Assembly (NCBI GenBank): GCA_022766165.1
Contig: QYLO01000007.1
Coordinates: forward strand, 18,788 to 82,787
Origin: Candidatus Electrothrix gigas
GTDB lineage: Bacteria; Desulfobacterota; Desulfobulbia; Desulfobulbales; Desulfobulbaceae
Direction of reading: 5' to 3'
DNA length: 64,000 nt
Part shown: in pieces, positions 53,897-62,604 of the stretch
Position numbering within the stretch: position 1 is the first letter of the stretch
How the letters are laid out: each line of letters starts with the position of its first letter
Notes under the pieces: model-generated
Told to the model about the DNA's origin: nothing
Seen by the model: the letters and a program-made list of their open reading frames with translations, nothing else
The model's database searches: none
Translations under genes and position numbers: made by a program

Positions 53897-56860
53897 ATGG
53901 ATAACCAAGATAACCAAGAACACGACCCCCATTTTAAAATTTTCCACGAACTGATGAAATTCAGGGTACAGGAAATCCTTCTGGTTTCCAGTCCCTATGA
54001 CGCCTATATTCTTGAGGAAGATGGTTCTATGGCCTCCAGAATTATTAATGAATATAATGGCCTCAATCTCTCACGTCCTCCCCGTATTACCCGCACTGCC
54101 AATGCAGAACAGGCTCTGGAACTCTTGGCAAAGCAGCGTTTTGACCTTGTGGTCACTATGGCCCATTTTAACGGCATGGCTGGTTGTGAATTTGGACAAA
54201 AAATTAAAAAACTGCACCCGGATATACCGATCATTCTCCTCACCCATTCAGTGCGGGACGCCATTACTCAAACAGGTTTAACAGATCTCTTTCAAAGGCC
54301 CTGTTTTGATAACAGTTATACCTGGTGTTGTGACTCTTCCATTATGCTGGCATTGGTAAAAAATGCTGAAGATCAACGCAATGTGGATCATGATACAGAA
54401 AAGGCTATGGTTCGAGTGATCCTGCTCGTGGAAGACTCCCCTTTGCACCGCTCCACTCTGCTGCCCATACTCTATGAAGAGCTGGTGCAGCAAACCTTGG
54501 CTGTATTGGATGAAGGGCTGAATGAGCAGCATCGTCTTCTCAAGATGCGGGCGCGACCCAAGATTCTCACAGCGGCAAATTATGAGGAGGCCCTTTTCCT
54601 CTTTACCCGCTATCGCCCCTATATCTTTTCTGTTATGTCAGATGTTCGTTTTCCGAGAAACGGGAAAGAATCTGCGTCCGCTGGATATGAGTTGTTGCAG
54701 ACAATTCGCTCACAAATCCATGATCTGCCTTTGCTCATGCTCAGTTCAGAGGCAGGCAACAGAGAACTGGCTCAACAGATTCCAGCGGTCTTTATTGAAA
54801 AAAAACCACGAGGCATGGCTGAAGAACTGCATGATTTTTTTATTCATCATCTCGGTTTTGGAGATTTCATCTTTCGCACCCCTGACGGAACAGAGGTGGG
54901 CAGAGCAGCAACTCTGTATGCATTTGAGCAACAACTGGGAACGATTCCTGTGGAGTCCTTGCTCTATCATGCCCGTTGCAATCATTTTTCTAACTGGGTT
55001 ATGGCCCGAGCAGAAGTTTCGCTTGCTGCCCGCCTTCACAAAGACCGGATCAGCGATATACATGACTGTGCAATTCTGCGCCAGGATCTCATTGCCAAGG
55101 TTCGCACCTTGCGGGAATCACGACAGCAGGGGGTAATGACTCGTTTTTCAAACCGTTACTATGATCCAGAGGTAACTGAGTTTACCCGTATTGGCATGGG
55201 ATCAGTGGGTGGCAAGGCACGAGGTATTGCCTTTATGGCTTCAGAGCTGCATCAGGCAAAGTATCGACAGCCTCTTTTAAAAAAATTCAAGAACAACACA
55301 GTCAAGATTCCCCAGACCTGTGTGATTGCCGCCTCTGGATTTAACGATTTTATTCAGCTCAACAACTTACAACCAGATGAGCAGCGTACAGACCATGATG
55401 TTGAACAGCAGTTTCTTGCTGGCGCCTTACCTGATTGGTTGCTGCATGATGTAAGGGCCTATATTAAAGACATTCACTACCCCCTTTCTGTCCGCTCTTC
55501 CAGTTTACTTGAAGATGCCCGTTATCGCCCCTATGCGGGTTTATACCACACCTGTATGCTGACCAATAAAGCTCCTGATCAAGCTGATGATTTCAACTGG
55601 CGACTAGAGCAACTTATTGAGGCTGTCAAAAGAGTGTATGCTTCAACGTGGTTTGAAAGCCCCAGATCGTATTCCCGGTCCATCGGTCAAACCAGAGCTG
55701 ATGCTATGGCTGTTATTATTCAACAGGCTGTGGGCAGACAGTACGGCGACTTTTTCTACCCGGCAATATCTGGTGTGGCACAGTCCTATAACTACTATCC
55801 TGTTGACCCTATGCAGGCTGAGGATGGCATTGTCCATTTGGCAGCGGGCTTTGGTAAAACCGTGGTTGAAGGAGAACAGAGCCTTCGTTTTTGTCCGGCT
55901 TATCCTCAACATCTTCCCCAGTTCTCTACTGTTGAGGATATGCTCAACAATGCCCAGCGTCATTTTTACTGCCTCCCCTACAGCAAGAACAGTAAGGGTG
56001 CAGAGCCGGTGGGCAGTATGACCCTGCGTCAGCTTGAAGAGGCGGCTGATGAACAGGGGATTCAATTTCTCAGCTCCACCTATATTCCTGAAGAACATCG
56101 CATCCGTGACAGCCAAATTCCAGGCCCTAAGATCCTGACCTTTGCTCCGCTTCTAAAATACGAGGTGTATCCCTTGGCAGCCTTGCTTGAAGAAATATTG
56201 ACCCTTGGTCGTGAAGGCATGGGCTGTGAGGTGGAGATAGAGTTTGCTGTTGATTTGGCAGAAAATCCTGCTGCATCAGTTTTCTACTTTCTACAAATTC
56301 GTCCCATTGTGGTTGGTAACGAGCTGGAGCAACTGCGCATTACAGAGGATGAAAAAAAGACAGCCTTTCTTGTCTCAGAAAATGCCTTGGGCTTTGGACG
56401 ACATACTACGATGCAAAATATAATTTTTATTCGACCAGATAGCTTTGATCGGGCAAAGACACAGGAGTATGCACAACTCATAGGGAACATCAACAGCAAG
56501 CTGCACCAGCAAGAAGAACCCTATCTTTTAATCGGACCAGGACGCTGGGGAACAGCCGATCCCTGGCTTGGCATCCCTGTTCAGTGGCGAAATATTTCTG
56601 GAGTCGGCGCCATTGTAGAACTTCAAGATGGAGCTGTCCGGGCTGAGGCATCTCAAGGGTCACATTTTTTTCAAAATATTACCTCGCTGGGCATTCCCTA
56701 TCTCATGATCAGGGAACAGGAAGATTGGATTGATTGGAAGTGGCTCCTAGCCCAAGAGAGGGTGAGCGAACAGCAAGGGGTCTGTCATGTTCGCCTTGCC
56801 CGTCCCCTTATCCTGAAAGTCGATGGGCAAAACAATCAAGCAATAGGAATATACGAATAG
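53897..56860 (+). CDS. Two receiver-like domains fused to a PEP-synthase-type ATP-grasp domain
   Basis: 987 residues. Residues about 20-130 form a receiver-like domain without a normal acidic triad (ILLVSSPYDAY; FDLVVTMAHFNGM). Residues about 172-310 form a second receiver with ILLVEDSP and a phospho-acceptor candidate Asp249 in FSVMSDVRFPRNG. From about 430 onward a PPDK_N/PEP-synthase ATP-binding domain follows: RIGMGSVGGKARGIAFM, PLSVRSSSLLEDARYRPYAGLY, and YFLQIRPIVV. The phosphohistidine swivelling domain (GGxTSHA) and PEP-binding barrel of true PEP synthases are absent. So it may be an ATP-dependent phosphotransferase or nucleotide sensor controlled by phosphorylation. grpE lies 148 bases downstream. 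Confidence 0.85.
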   Translation: MDNQDNQEHDPHFKIFHELMKFRVQEILLVSSPYDAYILEEDGSMASRIINEYNGLNLSRPPRITRTANAEQALELLAKQRFDLVVTMAHFNGMAGCEFGQKIKKLHPDIPIILLTHSVRDAITQTGLTDLFQRPCFDNSYTWCCDSSIMLALVKNAEDQRNVDHDTEKAMVRVILLVEDSPLHRSTLLPILYEELVQQTLAVLDEGLNEQHRLLKMRARPKILTAANYEEALFLFTRYRPYIFSVMSDVRFPRNGKESASAGYELLQTIRSQIHDLPLLMLSSEAGNRELAQQIPAVFIEKKPRGMAEELHDFFIHHLGFGDFIFRTPDGTEVGRAATLYAFEQQLGTIPVESLLYHARCNHFSNWVMARAEVSLAARLHKDRISDIHDCAILRQDLIAKVRTLRESRQQGVMTRFSNRYYDPEVTEFTRIGMGSVGGKARGIAFMASELHQAKYRQPLLKKFKNNTVKIPQTCVIAASGFNDFIQLNNLQPDEQRTDHDVEQQFLAGALPDWLLHDVRAYIKDIHYPLSVRSSSLLEDARYRPYAGLYHTCMLTNKAPDQADDFNWRLEQLIEAVKRVYASTWFESPRSYSRSIGQTRADAMAVIIQQAVGRQYGDFFYPAISGVAQSYNYYPVDPMQAEDGIVHLAAGFGKTVVEGEQSLRFCPAYPQHLPQFSTVEDMLNNAQRHFYCLPYSKNSKGAEPVGSMTLRQLEEAADEQGIQFLSSTYIPEEHRIRDSQIPGPKILTFAPLLKYEVYPLAALLEEILTLGREGMGCEVEIEFAVDLAENPAASVFYFLQIRPIVVGNELEQLRITEDEKKTAFLVSENALGFGRHTTMQNIIFIRPDSFDRAKTQEYAQLIGNINSKLHQQEEPYLLIGPGRWGTADPWLGIPVQWRNISGVGAIVELQDGAVRAEASQGSHFFQNITSLGIPYLMIREQEDWIDWKWLLAQERVSEQQGVCHVRLARPLILKVDGQNNQAIGIYE

Positions 56861-56901
56861 GGATATACGATTAATTTTTTTGATCTCACAGTTTCTCTCC
56901 C

Positions 56902-56930
56902 TTGACACAAAAAATTCCCATACTTATTGT
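56902..56930 (+). promoter_or_regulatory. Putative promoter of grpE
   Basis: TTGACA (56902-56907), a 17-base spacer, then TATTGT (56925-56930), about 78 bases before the grpE GTG. It resembles a housekeeping promoter; no CIRCE or sigma-32-like element is evident. Confidence 0.5.
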
Positions 56931-57008
56931 TGCATCTGATTTCATCTGAGAAAAAATCTTTTGTAATGCTGTCCGGGCTGCCGGATGATCATCCAAGGAG
57001 AATGATAC

Positions 57009-57704
57009 GTGACTGAAGAAAAGACTGAAAAAAAAGTTGAAGAAGAACAAGAGGTGCAGGAAGGTCAGGAACCTGATATGACTGATCAGGCTGAACAAAC
57101 TGAGCAAAATATGCAGAACGAGGCTCAAGAGGCACCAGAGGAAGCAGAGGAAGCACAGGAAGAAGTAAAGGAAGCCGAGGAGAACGAGGACAAAGAACAG
57201 GTCTCTGTGGAAAGCCTTACCCAAGAGCTGGAAGAAACCCGTACCAAGATGTTGCGCATTGCAGCAGATGCGGAGAACTTTAAAAAACGGATGGAACGGG
57301 ATAAGGCCAAGCTGCTCAAATACGCTGGTGAAAACATTCTGCGGGAGCTGCTCTCCACTGTCGATAACCTGGATAGGGCCTTAGAACAGGGCGGCGTTGA
57401 AGGCGGCGACCCTGCCCAAAAGCTTGAAGCCTTACTGGCAGGGGTGGAACTCACCCAAAAGGGATTACACACCATGCTGGAACGTTTTGATGTCACTCCG
57501 CTCGATGCCTTGGGCAAGCCGTTTAATCCTGATGAAATGGATGCCCTGACAATGGAAGCCAGTGAGGAAGTCCCCAACAACCATGTTGTTACCGAGTTTG
57601 CCAAGGGATACACCTTTAAAGATCGTGTATTACGACATGCTCAGGTTGTGGTTTCCAGCGGTCCTGCTGAAAAAAAAGAAGAAGAGCAAAAAAGAACTGA
57701 ATAA
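57009..57704 (+). CDS. grpE: Nucleotide exchange factor GrpE
   Basis: 231 residues. The first 75 residues are an acidic, low-complexity Glu/Gln/Ala tail. The GrpE core follows: LRIAADAENFKKRMERDKAKLLKYA (long helix), LLSTVDNLDRALEQG, LTQKGLHTMLERFDV, LGKPFNPDEMDALTM and the beta-wing VVTEFAKGYTFKDRVLRHAQVVVS. GrpE releases ADP from DnaK. GTG start with an AAGGAG site 8 bases upstream. hrcA is not adjacent; dnaK follows 192 bases downstream. Confidence 0.96.
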   Translation: MTEEKTEKKVEEEQEVQEGQEPDMTDQAEQTEQNMQNEAQEAPEEAEEAQEEVKEAEENEDKEQVSVESLTQELEETRTKMLRIAADAENFKKRMERDKAKLLKYAGENILRELLSTVDNLDRALEQGGVEGGDPAQKLEALLAGVELTQKGLHTMLERFDVTPLDALGKPFNPDEMDALTMEASEEVPNNHVVTEFAKGYTFKDRVLRHAQVVVSSGPAEKKEEEQKRTE

Positions 57705-57786
57705 GTCATGCCGCTGTCCTTGACAACGCTGTTTTAATGCGCATTGTAGGGAGTTGAGAAAGGCGCTGACCTAAGCACTGAGCTAA

Positions 57787-57830
57787 ACCCTCCCCACTGG
57801 GGAGGGATAAAAACTCGGTACTTTCATATA
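57787..57830 (-). repeat. Hairpin element (family copy 4)
   Basis: Minus strand: tatatgaaagtaccgagttt followed by tatccctccccagtggggaggg, a perfect CCCTCCCC/GGGGAGGG hairpin. It sits between grpE and dnaK. Same family as the copies at 17501, 19417 and 25141. It may attenuate read-through into dnaK. Confidence 0.55.
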
Positions 57831-57896
57831 CAACGGACTAAAAAAGAGCAGCCTTAGAGCTGTTTTCAGGATAAAGAGAGAAAGGAGAAAAAAATC

Positions 57897-59822
57897 ATGA
57901 GTAAAATAATAGGAATTGATCTGGGAACCACCAACTCTTGTATTGCCATTATGGATGGCGGTGATCCCAAGGTTATTGAAAACAGTGAAGGAACCCGGAC
58001 CACTCCCTCTATTGTTGCCTTTTCCGACAGCGGTGAACGTCTGGTTGGTCAGGTGGCCAAACGCCAGGCTGTGACCAATCCGACCAAGACCCTGTTTGCC
58101 ATCAAACGACTGATCGGGCGGAAGTTCACTGATCCAGAGGTAAAAAAATCTATTGAGTTGAGTCCGTTTAAAATTGTAGAAGGTTCAAACGGCGACGCAA
58201 TGGTTGAGGTGGATGGGAAGTCCTACTCTGCTGCCGAGATCTCTGCCATGACCTTGGGCAAGATGAAAAAGACTGCTGAGGAATATCTGGGCGAGACCGT
58301 GACCGAAGCGGTTGTCACTGTTCCGGCTTATTTTAACGATGCCCAGCGTCAGGCAACCAAGGATGCAGGGAAGATTGCTGGCCTGAATGTCCAACGTATT
58401 ATCAACGAGCCTACTGCTGCCTCTCTGGCTTATGGTTTGGACAAAAAAGGCGAAGAAAAAATCGCCGTGTTTGACCTAGGCGGTGGTACCTTTGATGTCT
58501 CTATTCTTGAGATCGGCGACGGGGTGTTTGAGGTAAAATCCACCAACGGAGACACCTTCCTGGGTGGTGAAGACTTTGACATGCGCATAGTGAACTGGTT
58601 GGCTGACGAGTTCAAACGGGACCAGGGTGTTGACCTCCGTAACGATAAAATGGCTCTTCAGCGGCTCAAAGAAGAGGCAGAAAAGGCGAAAAAAGAGCTG
58701 TCTTCCTCTATGGAAACAGATATCAACCTGCCCTTTATCACGGCTGATGCCACAGGTCCTAAGCATCTGAATGTGAAACTGTCCCGGGCAAAACTGGAGT
58801 CCTTGGTTGCTGATCTGATTGATCGTTGCGAAGGCCCCTGCCGGACCGCACTCAAGGATGCTGGCCTGTCTGCCTCTGATATTGATGAGGTTATCTTGGT
58901 CGGTGGTATGATCCGTATGCCCAAAGTCCAGGAAAAGGTCAAGCAAATCTTTGGCAAAGAACCGCATAAGGGCGTCAACCCAGATGAAGTTGTTGCCATT
59001 GGTGCAGCTATCCAGGGCGGTGTTCTCAAAGGTGATGTAAAAGACGTTCTGTTGTTGGATGTGACCCCGCTCTCTCTCGGTATCGAGACCTTGGGTGGTG
59101 TTATGACCAAGCTGATTGAGAAAAACACCACTGTTCCCACCAAGAAGAGCCAGGTCTTTTCTACAGCAGCGGACAACCAGCCTGCGGTTTCCATCCATGT
59201 GCTGCAGGGTGAGCGTGAGATGGCTGATGCCAACAAGACCATTGGTCGCTTTGAGCTGGCTGATATCCCGGCGGCGCCGCGTGGCGTTCCCCAGATTGAG
59301 GTTACCTTTGATTTAGATGCCAACGGTATCCTTCATGTTTCTGCGAAAGACATGGGTACTGGCAAAGAGCAATCTATCCGTATCACCGCCTCTTCCGGTC
59401 TGAGCGAAGAAGAGATCGAGAAGATGAAAGAGGATGCCGAGCTGCATGCTGAAGAGGATAAGAAGCGCAAGGAAATGGTTGAGGCCAAGAATAATGGCGA
59501 CTCCATGATCCACATGACCGAGAAAAGCCTGAAAGACTTGGGCGATAAGGTGGATGCAGAGACCAAGGCCAATGTGGAACGCGAGATCGAAAATTTGAAA
59601 AAGGCCCTTGAAGGAGATAATCTTGAGGCCATCAAGTCTGCCACAGAGACCTTGACCCAGGCTTCGCATAAACTGGCTGAACTGATGTATGCTCAGGCGT
59701 CTCAGGGGCAGGACGGGGGTGCTGCTGGAGCAGCCAGTGCCGGCGCTGCGGGTGGCAATGCCTCTTCTTCAAAGAAAGATGACGACGATGTTGTTGATGC
59801 TGATTTTGAAGAGGTAAAATAA
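57897..59822 (+). CDS. dnaK: Chaperone protein DnaK (Hsp70)
   Basis: 641 residues, standard length. The ATPase domain has [17 protein letters not shown], the second phosphate loop [14 protein letters not shown] and [13 protein letters not shown]. The substrate domain has [17 protein letters not shown] and [16 protein letters not shown]; the C-terminus is Gly/Ala-rich and ends [11 protein letters not shown]. It is an ATP-dependent folding chaperone working with GrpE upstream; no dnaJ is adjacent. A GAAAGGAG site precedes the ATG. Confidence 0.99.
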   Translation: MSKIIGIDLGTTNSCIAIMDGGDPKVIENSEGTRTTPSIVAFSDSGERLVGQVAKRQAVTNPTKTLFAIKRLIGRKFTDPEVKKSIELSPFKIVEGSNGDAMVEVDGKSYSAAEISAMTLGKMKKTAEEYLGETVTEAVVTVPAYFNDAQRQATKDAGKIAGLNVQRIINEPTAASLAYGLDKKGEEKIAVFDLGGGTFDVSILEIGDGVFEVKSTNGDTFLGGEDFDMRIVNWLADEFKRDQGVDLRNDKMALQRLKEEAEKAKKELSSSMETDINLPFITADATGPKHLNVKLSRAKLESLVADLIDRCEGPCRTALKDAGLSASDIDEVILVGGMIRMPKVQEKVKQIFGKEPHKGVNPDEVVAIGAAIQGGVLKGDVKDVLLLDVTPLSLGIETLGGVMTKLIEKNTTVPTKKSQVFSTAADNQPAVSIHVLQGEREMADANKTIGRFELADIPAAPRGVPQIEVTFDLDANGILHVSAKDMGTGKEQSIRITASSGLSEEEIEKMKEDAELHAEEDKKRKEMVEAKNNGDSMIHMTEKSLKDLGDKVDAETKANVEREIENLKKALEGDNLEAIKSATETLTQASHKLAELMYAQASQGQDGGAAGAASAGAAGGNASSSKKDDDDVVDADFEEVK

Positions 59823-59854
59823 GATTTTTTAAGTTTATCAGCTTGTAACGTAAA

Positions 59855-59886
59855 GGGAGAATGGAATATCTGTTCTCCCTTTTTTG
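59855..59886 (+). terminator. Intrinsic terminator after dnaK
   Basis: The stem gggagaa (59855-59861) / ttctccc (59873-59879), an 11-base loop, then a T-run (59880-59885). It ends the dnaK transcript 33 bases after the stop codon. Confidence 0.9.
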
Positions 59887-59966
59887 GTTCGTTTCAATCC
59901 ACGTCCTCTCAAGAATTGAGTGTAGTTTCATTCAGTAATTTCGGGATGTAATCAACCCAGCAGAAA

Positions 59967-60119
59967 TCAGTCGCTGCCACTATCTTTGTCCTTCGGATGA
60001 TCCCCTAGACAACAGTATTTCCATGTTCCGTCACTGTTCTTTGTGCAGGCAAAAGAGCTGCTATGTGCCAGAACAAAAGAAAAAATACAGACAATCGCAA
60101 TCAGTATCAAACGTTTCAT
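59967..60119 (-). CDS. Small secreted cysteine-containing peptide
   Basis: 50 residues starting MKRLILIAIVCIFSFVL with an excellent AAGGAGG ribosome site. A signal peptide (to about SSFA) would leave a mature peptide of about 25 residues: CTKNSDGTWKYCCLGDHPKD and a Ser/Asp end. Three mature cysteines and a conserved-looking WKYCC motif suggest disulfide bonding or metal binding. No family is recognised. The longer frame extending to 60185 adds an Ile-run and is unlikely. Confidence 0.65.
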   Translation of the reverse strand: MKRLILIAIVCIFSFVLAHSSSFACTKNSDGTWKYCCLGDHPKDKDSGSD

Positions 60120-60334
60120 GTTATTCCTCCTTTTTACAATAATGATAATAATTATTATTGTAAGTAAAAATATATCCGTTTTCAACTGAAAAACAGTATC
60201 ACGTTAGAATCGCATCTAGTATCCCTATCCCAGCCTGATCTTTTTTCTTCCCCACCCTCCCCTTTCAGTTGACATCCCCCCGGTATGGCTTTAAGTTGCG
60301 TTCTCATAATTTTGATATTCAAGGAGCAAAACAA

Positions 60335-60856
60335 ATGAGAAATAGGTTGGTGGTTTTGCGTCACACACAATCAATATCGGATTTTCTACTTCTGCTGCTT
60401 CTGCTGTTTTTGCTGTTTTTACTCATGCCCTGCGGCTGTTCCAGGAACAGTAAAGGCAACATCTTTCTCCAGGGCAGAAAGGCGGTCACGCAGGGCCGTT
60501 TTCAGAAAGCCATCCCTGTACTTCGTCGGTATCTGCAAGAAAAGCCGCACGGCAAACACGCTAGCCGTGCCTTATTCTTCATTGCCAAGGCCCATATCGG
60601 GCTGGGAGAATACGACAGAGCGCAGGCAGCCTTTGCCTCACTTATCCGGGAGATGCCTGACACACTGGAAGCCCGGAAAGCAGAGTACAAACTGGCTCTG
60701 CTCGACCTTTGGCAAGACAGAACCAAAAAGGCTCGTCAAAGGCTCCAGGCCATAACTGCCCATCCTGATTCTCCGCTGGTTCCAGAGGCTCAAGCCATGC
60801 TGCGGTATTTGGAAAAAGAGCAGGAGAGTTGGAAACCTCAACCCCAAGCATGGTAA
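60335..60856 (+). CDS. Tetratricopeptide-type lipoprotein
   Basis: 173 residues. A signal-like N-terminus with a long Leu-run (FLLLLLLLFLLFLL) ends in MPCGCS, where Cys33 or Cys35 could be lipidated. The remainder consists of helical TPR-like repeats (FQKAIPVLRRYLQEKPHGKHA; ALFFIAKAHIGLGEYDRAQAA; ARKAEYKLALLDLWQ), similar to CpoB/BamD-like outer-membrane scaffolds. ATG at 60335 has an AAGGAG site; upstream frame extension is unsupported. It ends 6 bases before the asparagine-synthase-like gene, so the two are likely co-transcribed. Confidence 0.75.
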   Translation: MRNRLVVLRHTQSISDFLLLLLLLFLLFLLMPCGCSRNSKGNIFLQGRKAVTQGRFQKAIPVLRRYLQEKPHGKHASRALFFIAKAHIGLGEYDRAQAAFASLIREMPDTLEARKAEYKLALLDLWQDRTKKARQRLQAITAHPDSPLVPEAQAMLRYLEKEQESWKPQPQAW

Positions 60857-60862
60857 TTTTTT

Positions 60863-62578
60863 ATGGGAGCAATCTTCGGATTTTCCGGGCAAAGCAGCAA
60901 AAACAGTGCAGTAATGGCCGCTGCACTCAGTCATCGTGGTGTCGGTTCAGCGCAGGTGCGGATTGCTGCTCATGCCACAGCCGCCTGGCTGCCCTCCCGA
61001 ACCGGTCACGGCGGAATTGTCGAGCAGGACGGCATCGTGCTGGCTCTTGCTGGCCGGATTTTCGGCAGTAAAGAGGGAAGCGGCCCGACAGCCCTGCTCC
61101 GTCGTTATCAGCAGAGTGGTCTGGATTTTGTCCGGGATTTGCGGGGAAGCTATGTCCTTGCTGTGCTGGATCAGGACTGCATCCATCTTGTCCGGGACAA
61201 GGCCGGAACCCGTACCATCTATTACGGTGTGCATGAAGGTCGTTTTATCTTTGCTGTTGAACCCAAGGGCGTGCTGGCCTGGCCTGATTTTCCCCGCTGC
61301 CTCCGGCCTGCCGCTGTTGCCCAGTACCTTTCCTTCAGTTTTATTCCCGGTTCCGGCACTATGCTGGAAAATCTCTGGGAACTACTCCCCGGCCATAGCG
61401 TGACCTTTGCTCAGGGCAGGGTCAAGAAACCCCGCTCTTTTTTTATCTTTGAGCAGCAGGAAAAAGAAGACAAAGATGAACAGGAATGGGTCAAAGAATT
61501 TTATACGCTGCATCAGCAGGCTGTGGCTGATCGTTTGCCAAAATCTGGCTCTGCCGGACTTTTTCTTTCTGGCGGCCTTGATTCCAGTCTTGTGGGCAGC
61601 GAAGTTATGCGGCAGAGTGGAGCAGCTCTGCCCAGTTGGTCGGTCCATTTTGGTGAGCAGTATCCCAATGAACTGGAGTTTTCCAGGGCTGCGGCAGAAC
61701 GCATCGGCAGCGATCATCGGGAAGTCCTGATCCAGCCCAAGGATTTTCTGCCTCAACTCAGCGATATTATCGCTCATCTGGATGAGCCGATCGGTGATCC
61801 GGTGGCCATGCCCAACTATATGCTGTCCGCCATTGCAGCCCAAAAAGTGGACTATGTGTTCAACGGTGAAGGCGGCGATCCAGTCTTTGGCGGGCCGAAA
61901 AATATCCCCATGCTCTTGCAGCACTGGTACGGCGGCATTGAACGTGGGCCGCTGTTCCGAGAACAGGCATATCTGGCCTCCTACCGCCGGGCCTATGACG
62001 ATCTGGAGGATCTGCTCACCCCGGAATGGCGCAGTCAGTACAGCTCGCATGCAGCACTTGAAGGACTGCTTACCCCCTTTTTCACGACCCAACAACCGGA
62101 AAACTTTCTTGATAAGCTCTGCGCCATCAACATCCGTCTGAAAGGTGCACATCTCATCCTGCCCAAGGTTGAACGGATGACTGGTGCTCACGGCCTGACT
62201 CCCCTGTCGCCTCTGTTTGATGAACGGCTGATTGAGCTGAGTTTTCGGATGCCGTCTGAGCTGAAACTCCGGCACGGTGTAGAAAAGGTGATCATGAAGC
62301 TGGCATATAAGGATATGCTGCCAGAGAACATTATTACTCGGCCCAAGAGCGGGATGCGGGTGCCGGTGCATTTTTGGTTTCGCAAAGATATGCGCCGCTA
62401 TGCCCATAAGATTCTCAGTAAACGGGAAGTGAAACGGGCCGGGATATTCAACCCGGACCGGGTCAAAGAACTGCTCAACTACGACACAGAACGCGGGCAG
62501 CCTCGGCATGGCCTGAAGCTGTGGATGCTGATCACCTTTGAGCTGTGGCGGCGGATGATCTGGAAGGAGGGATGGTAA
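60863..62578 (+). CDS. Asparagine-synthase-like amidoligase lacking the N-terminal Cys
   Basis: 571 residues with class B asparagine synthetase architecture. The first half resembles a class II glutamine amidotransferase (MGAIFGFSG, ALSHRGVGS, FAVEPKGVLAWP), but the catalytic Cys2 of AsnB (M-C-G-I) is replaced by Gly (M-G-A-I), so it should not hydrolyse glutamine. The synthetase half keeps the PP-loop LFLSGGLDSSLVG (about 236-242 for SGGLDSS) and FNGEGGDPVFGG. It may use ammonia directly or aminate/adenylate another substrate, as in family members that modify surface or secondary metabolites. It follows a TPR lipoprotein gene. Confidence 0.85.
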   Translation: MGAIFGFSGQSSKNSAVMAAALSHRGVGSAQVRIAAHATAAWLPSRTGHGGIVEQDGIVLALAGRIFGSKEGSGPTALLRRYQQSGLDFVRDLRGSYVLAVLDQDCIHLVRDKAGTRTIYYGVHEGRFIFAVEPKGVLAWPDFPRCLRPAAVAQYLSFSFIPGSGTMLENLWELLPGHSVTFAQGRVKKPRSFFIFEQQEKEDKDEQEWVKEFYTLHQQAVADRLPKSGSAGLFLSGGLDSSLVGSEVMRQSGAALPSWSVHFGEQYPNELEFSRAAAERIGSDHREVLIQPKDFLPQLSDIIAHLDEPIGDPVAMPNYMLSAIAAQKVDYVFNGEGGDPVFGGPKNIPMLLQHWYGGIERGPLFREQAYLASYRRAYDDLEDLLTPEWRSQYSSHAALEGLLTPFFTTQQPENFLDKLCAINIRLKGAHLILPKVERMTGAHGLTPLSPLFDERLIELSFRMPSELKLRHGVEKVIMKLAYKDMLPENIITRPKSGMRVPVHFWFRKDMRRYAHKILSKREVKRAGIFNPDRVKELLNYDTERGQPRHGLKLWMLITFELWRRMIWKEGW

Positions 62579-62604
62579 AAAACAGCAGGAGCAGCAGGAA
62601 CGGT

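Noticed and set aside
56886..57224. Minus-strand frame with long hydrophobic runs opposite grpE.
   Set aside because: The apparent Leu/Phe-rich helices are the complement of the Glu/Lys-rich GrpE tail; no ribosome site.
59887..59915. Sequence cgtttcaatccacgtcctct resembles the start of a type I-C CRISPR repeat (gtttcaatccacg...).
   Set aside because: Only one short half-match with no second repeat, no spacers and no cas genes within the window.
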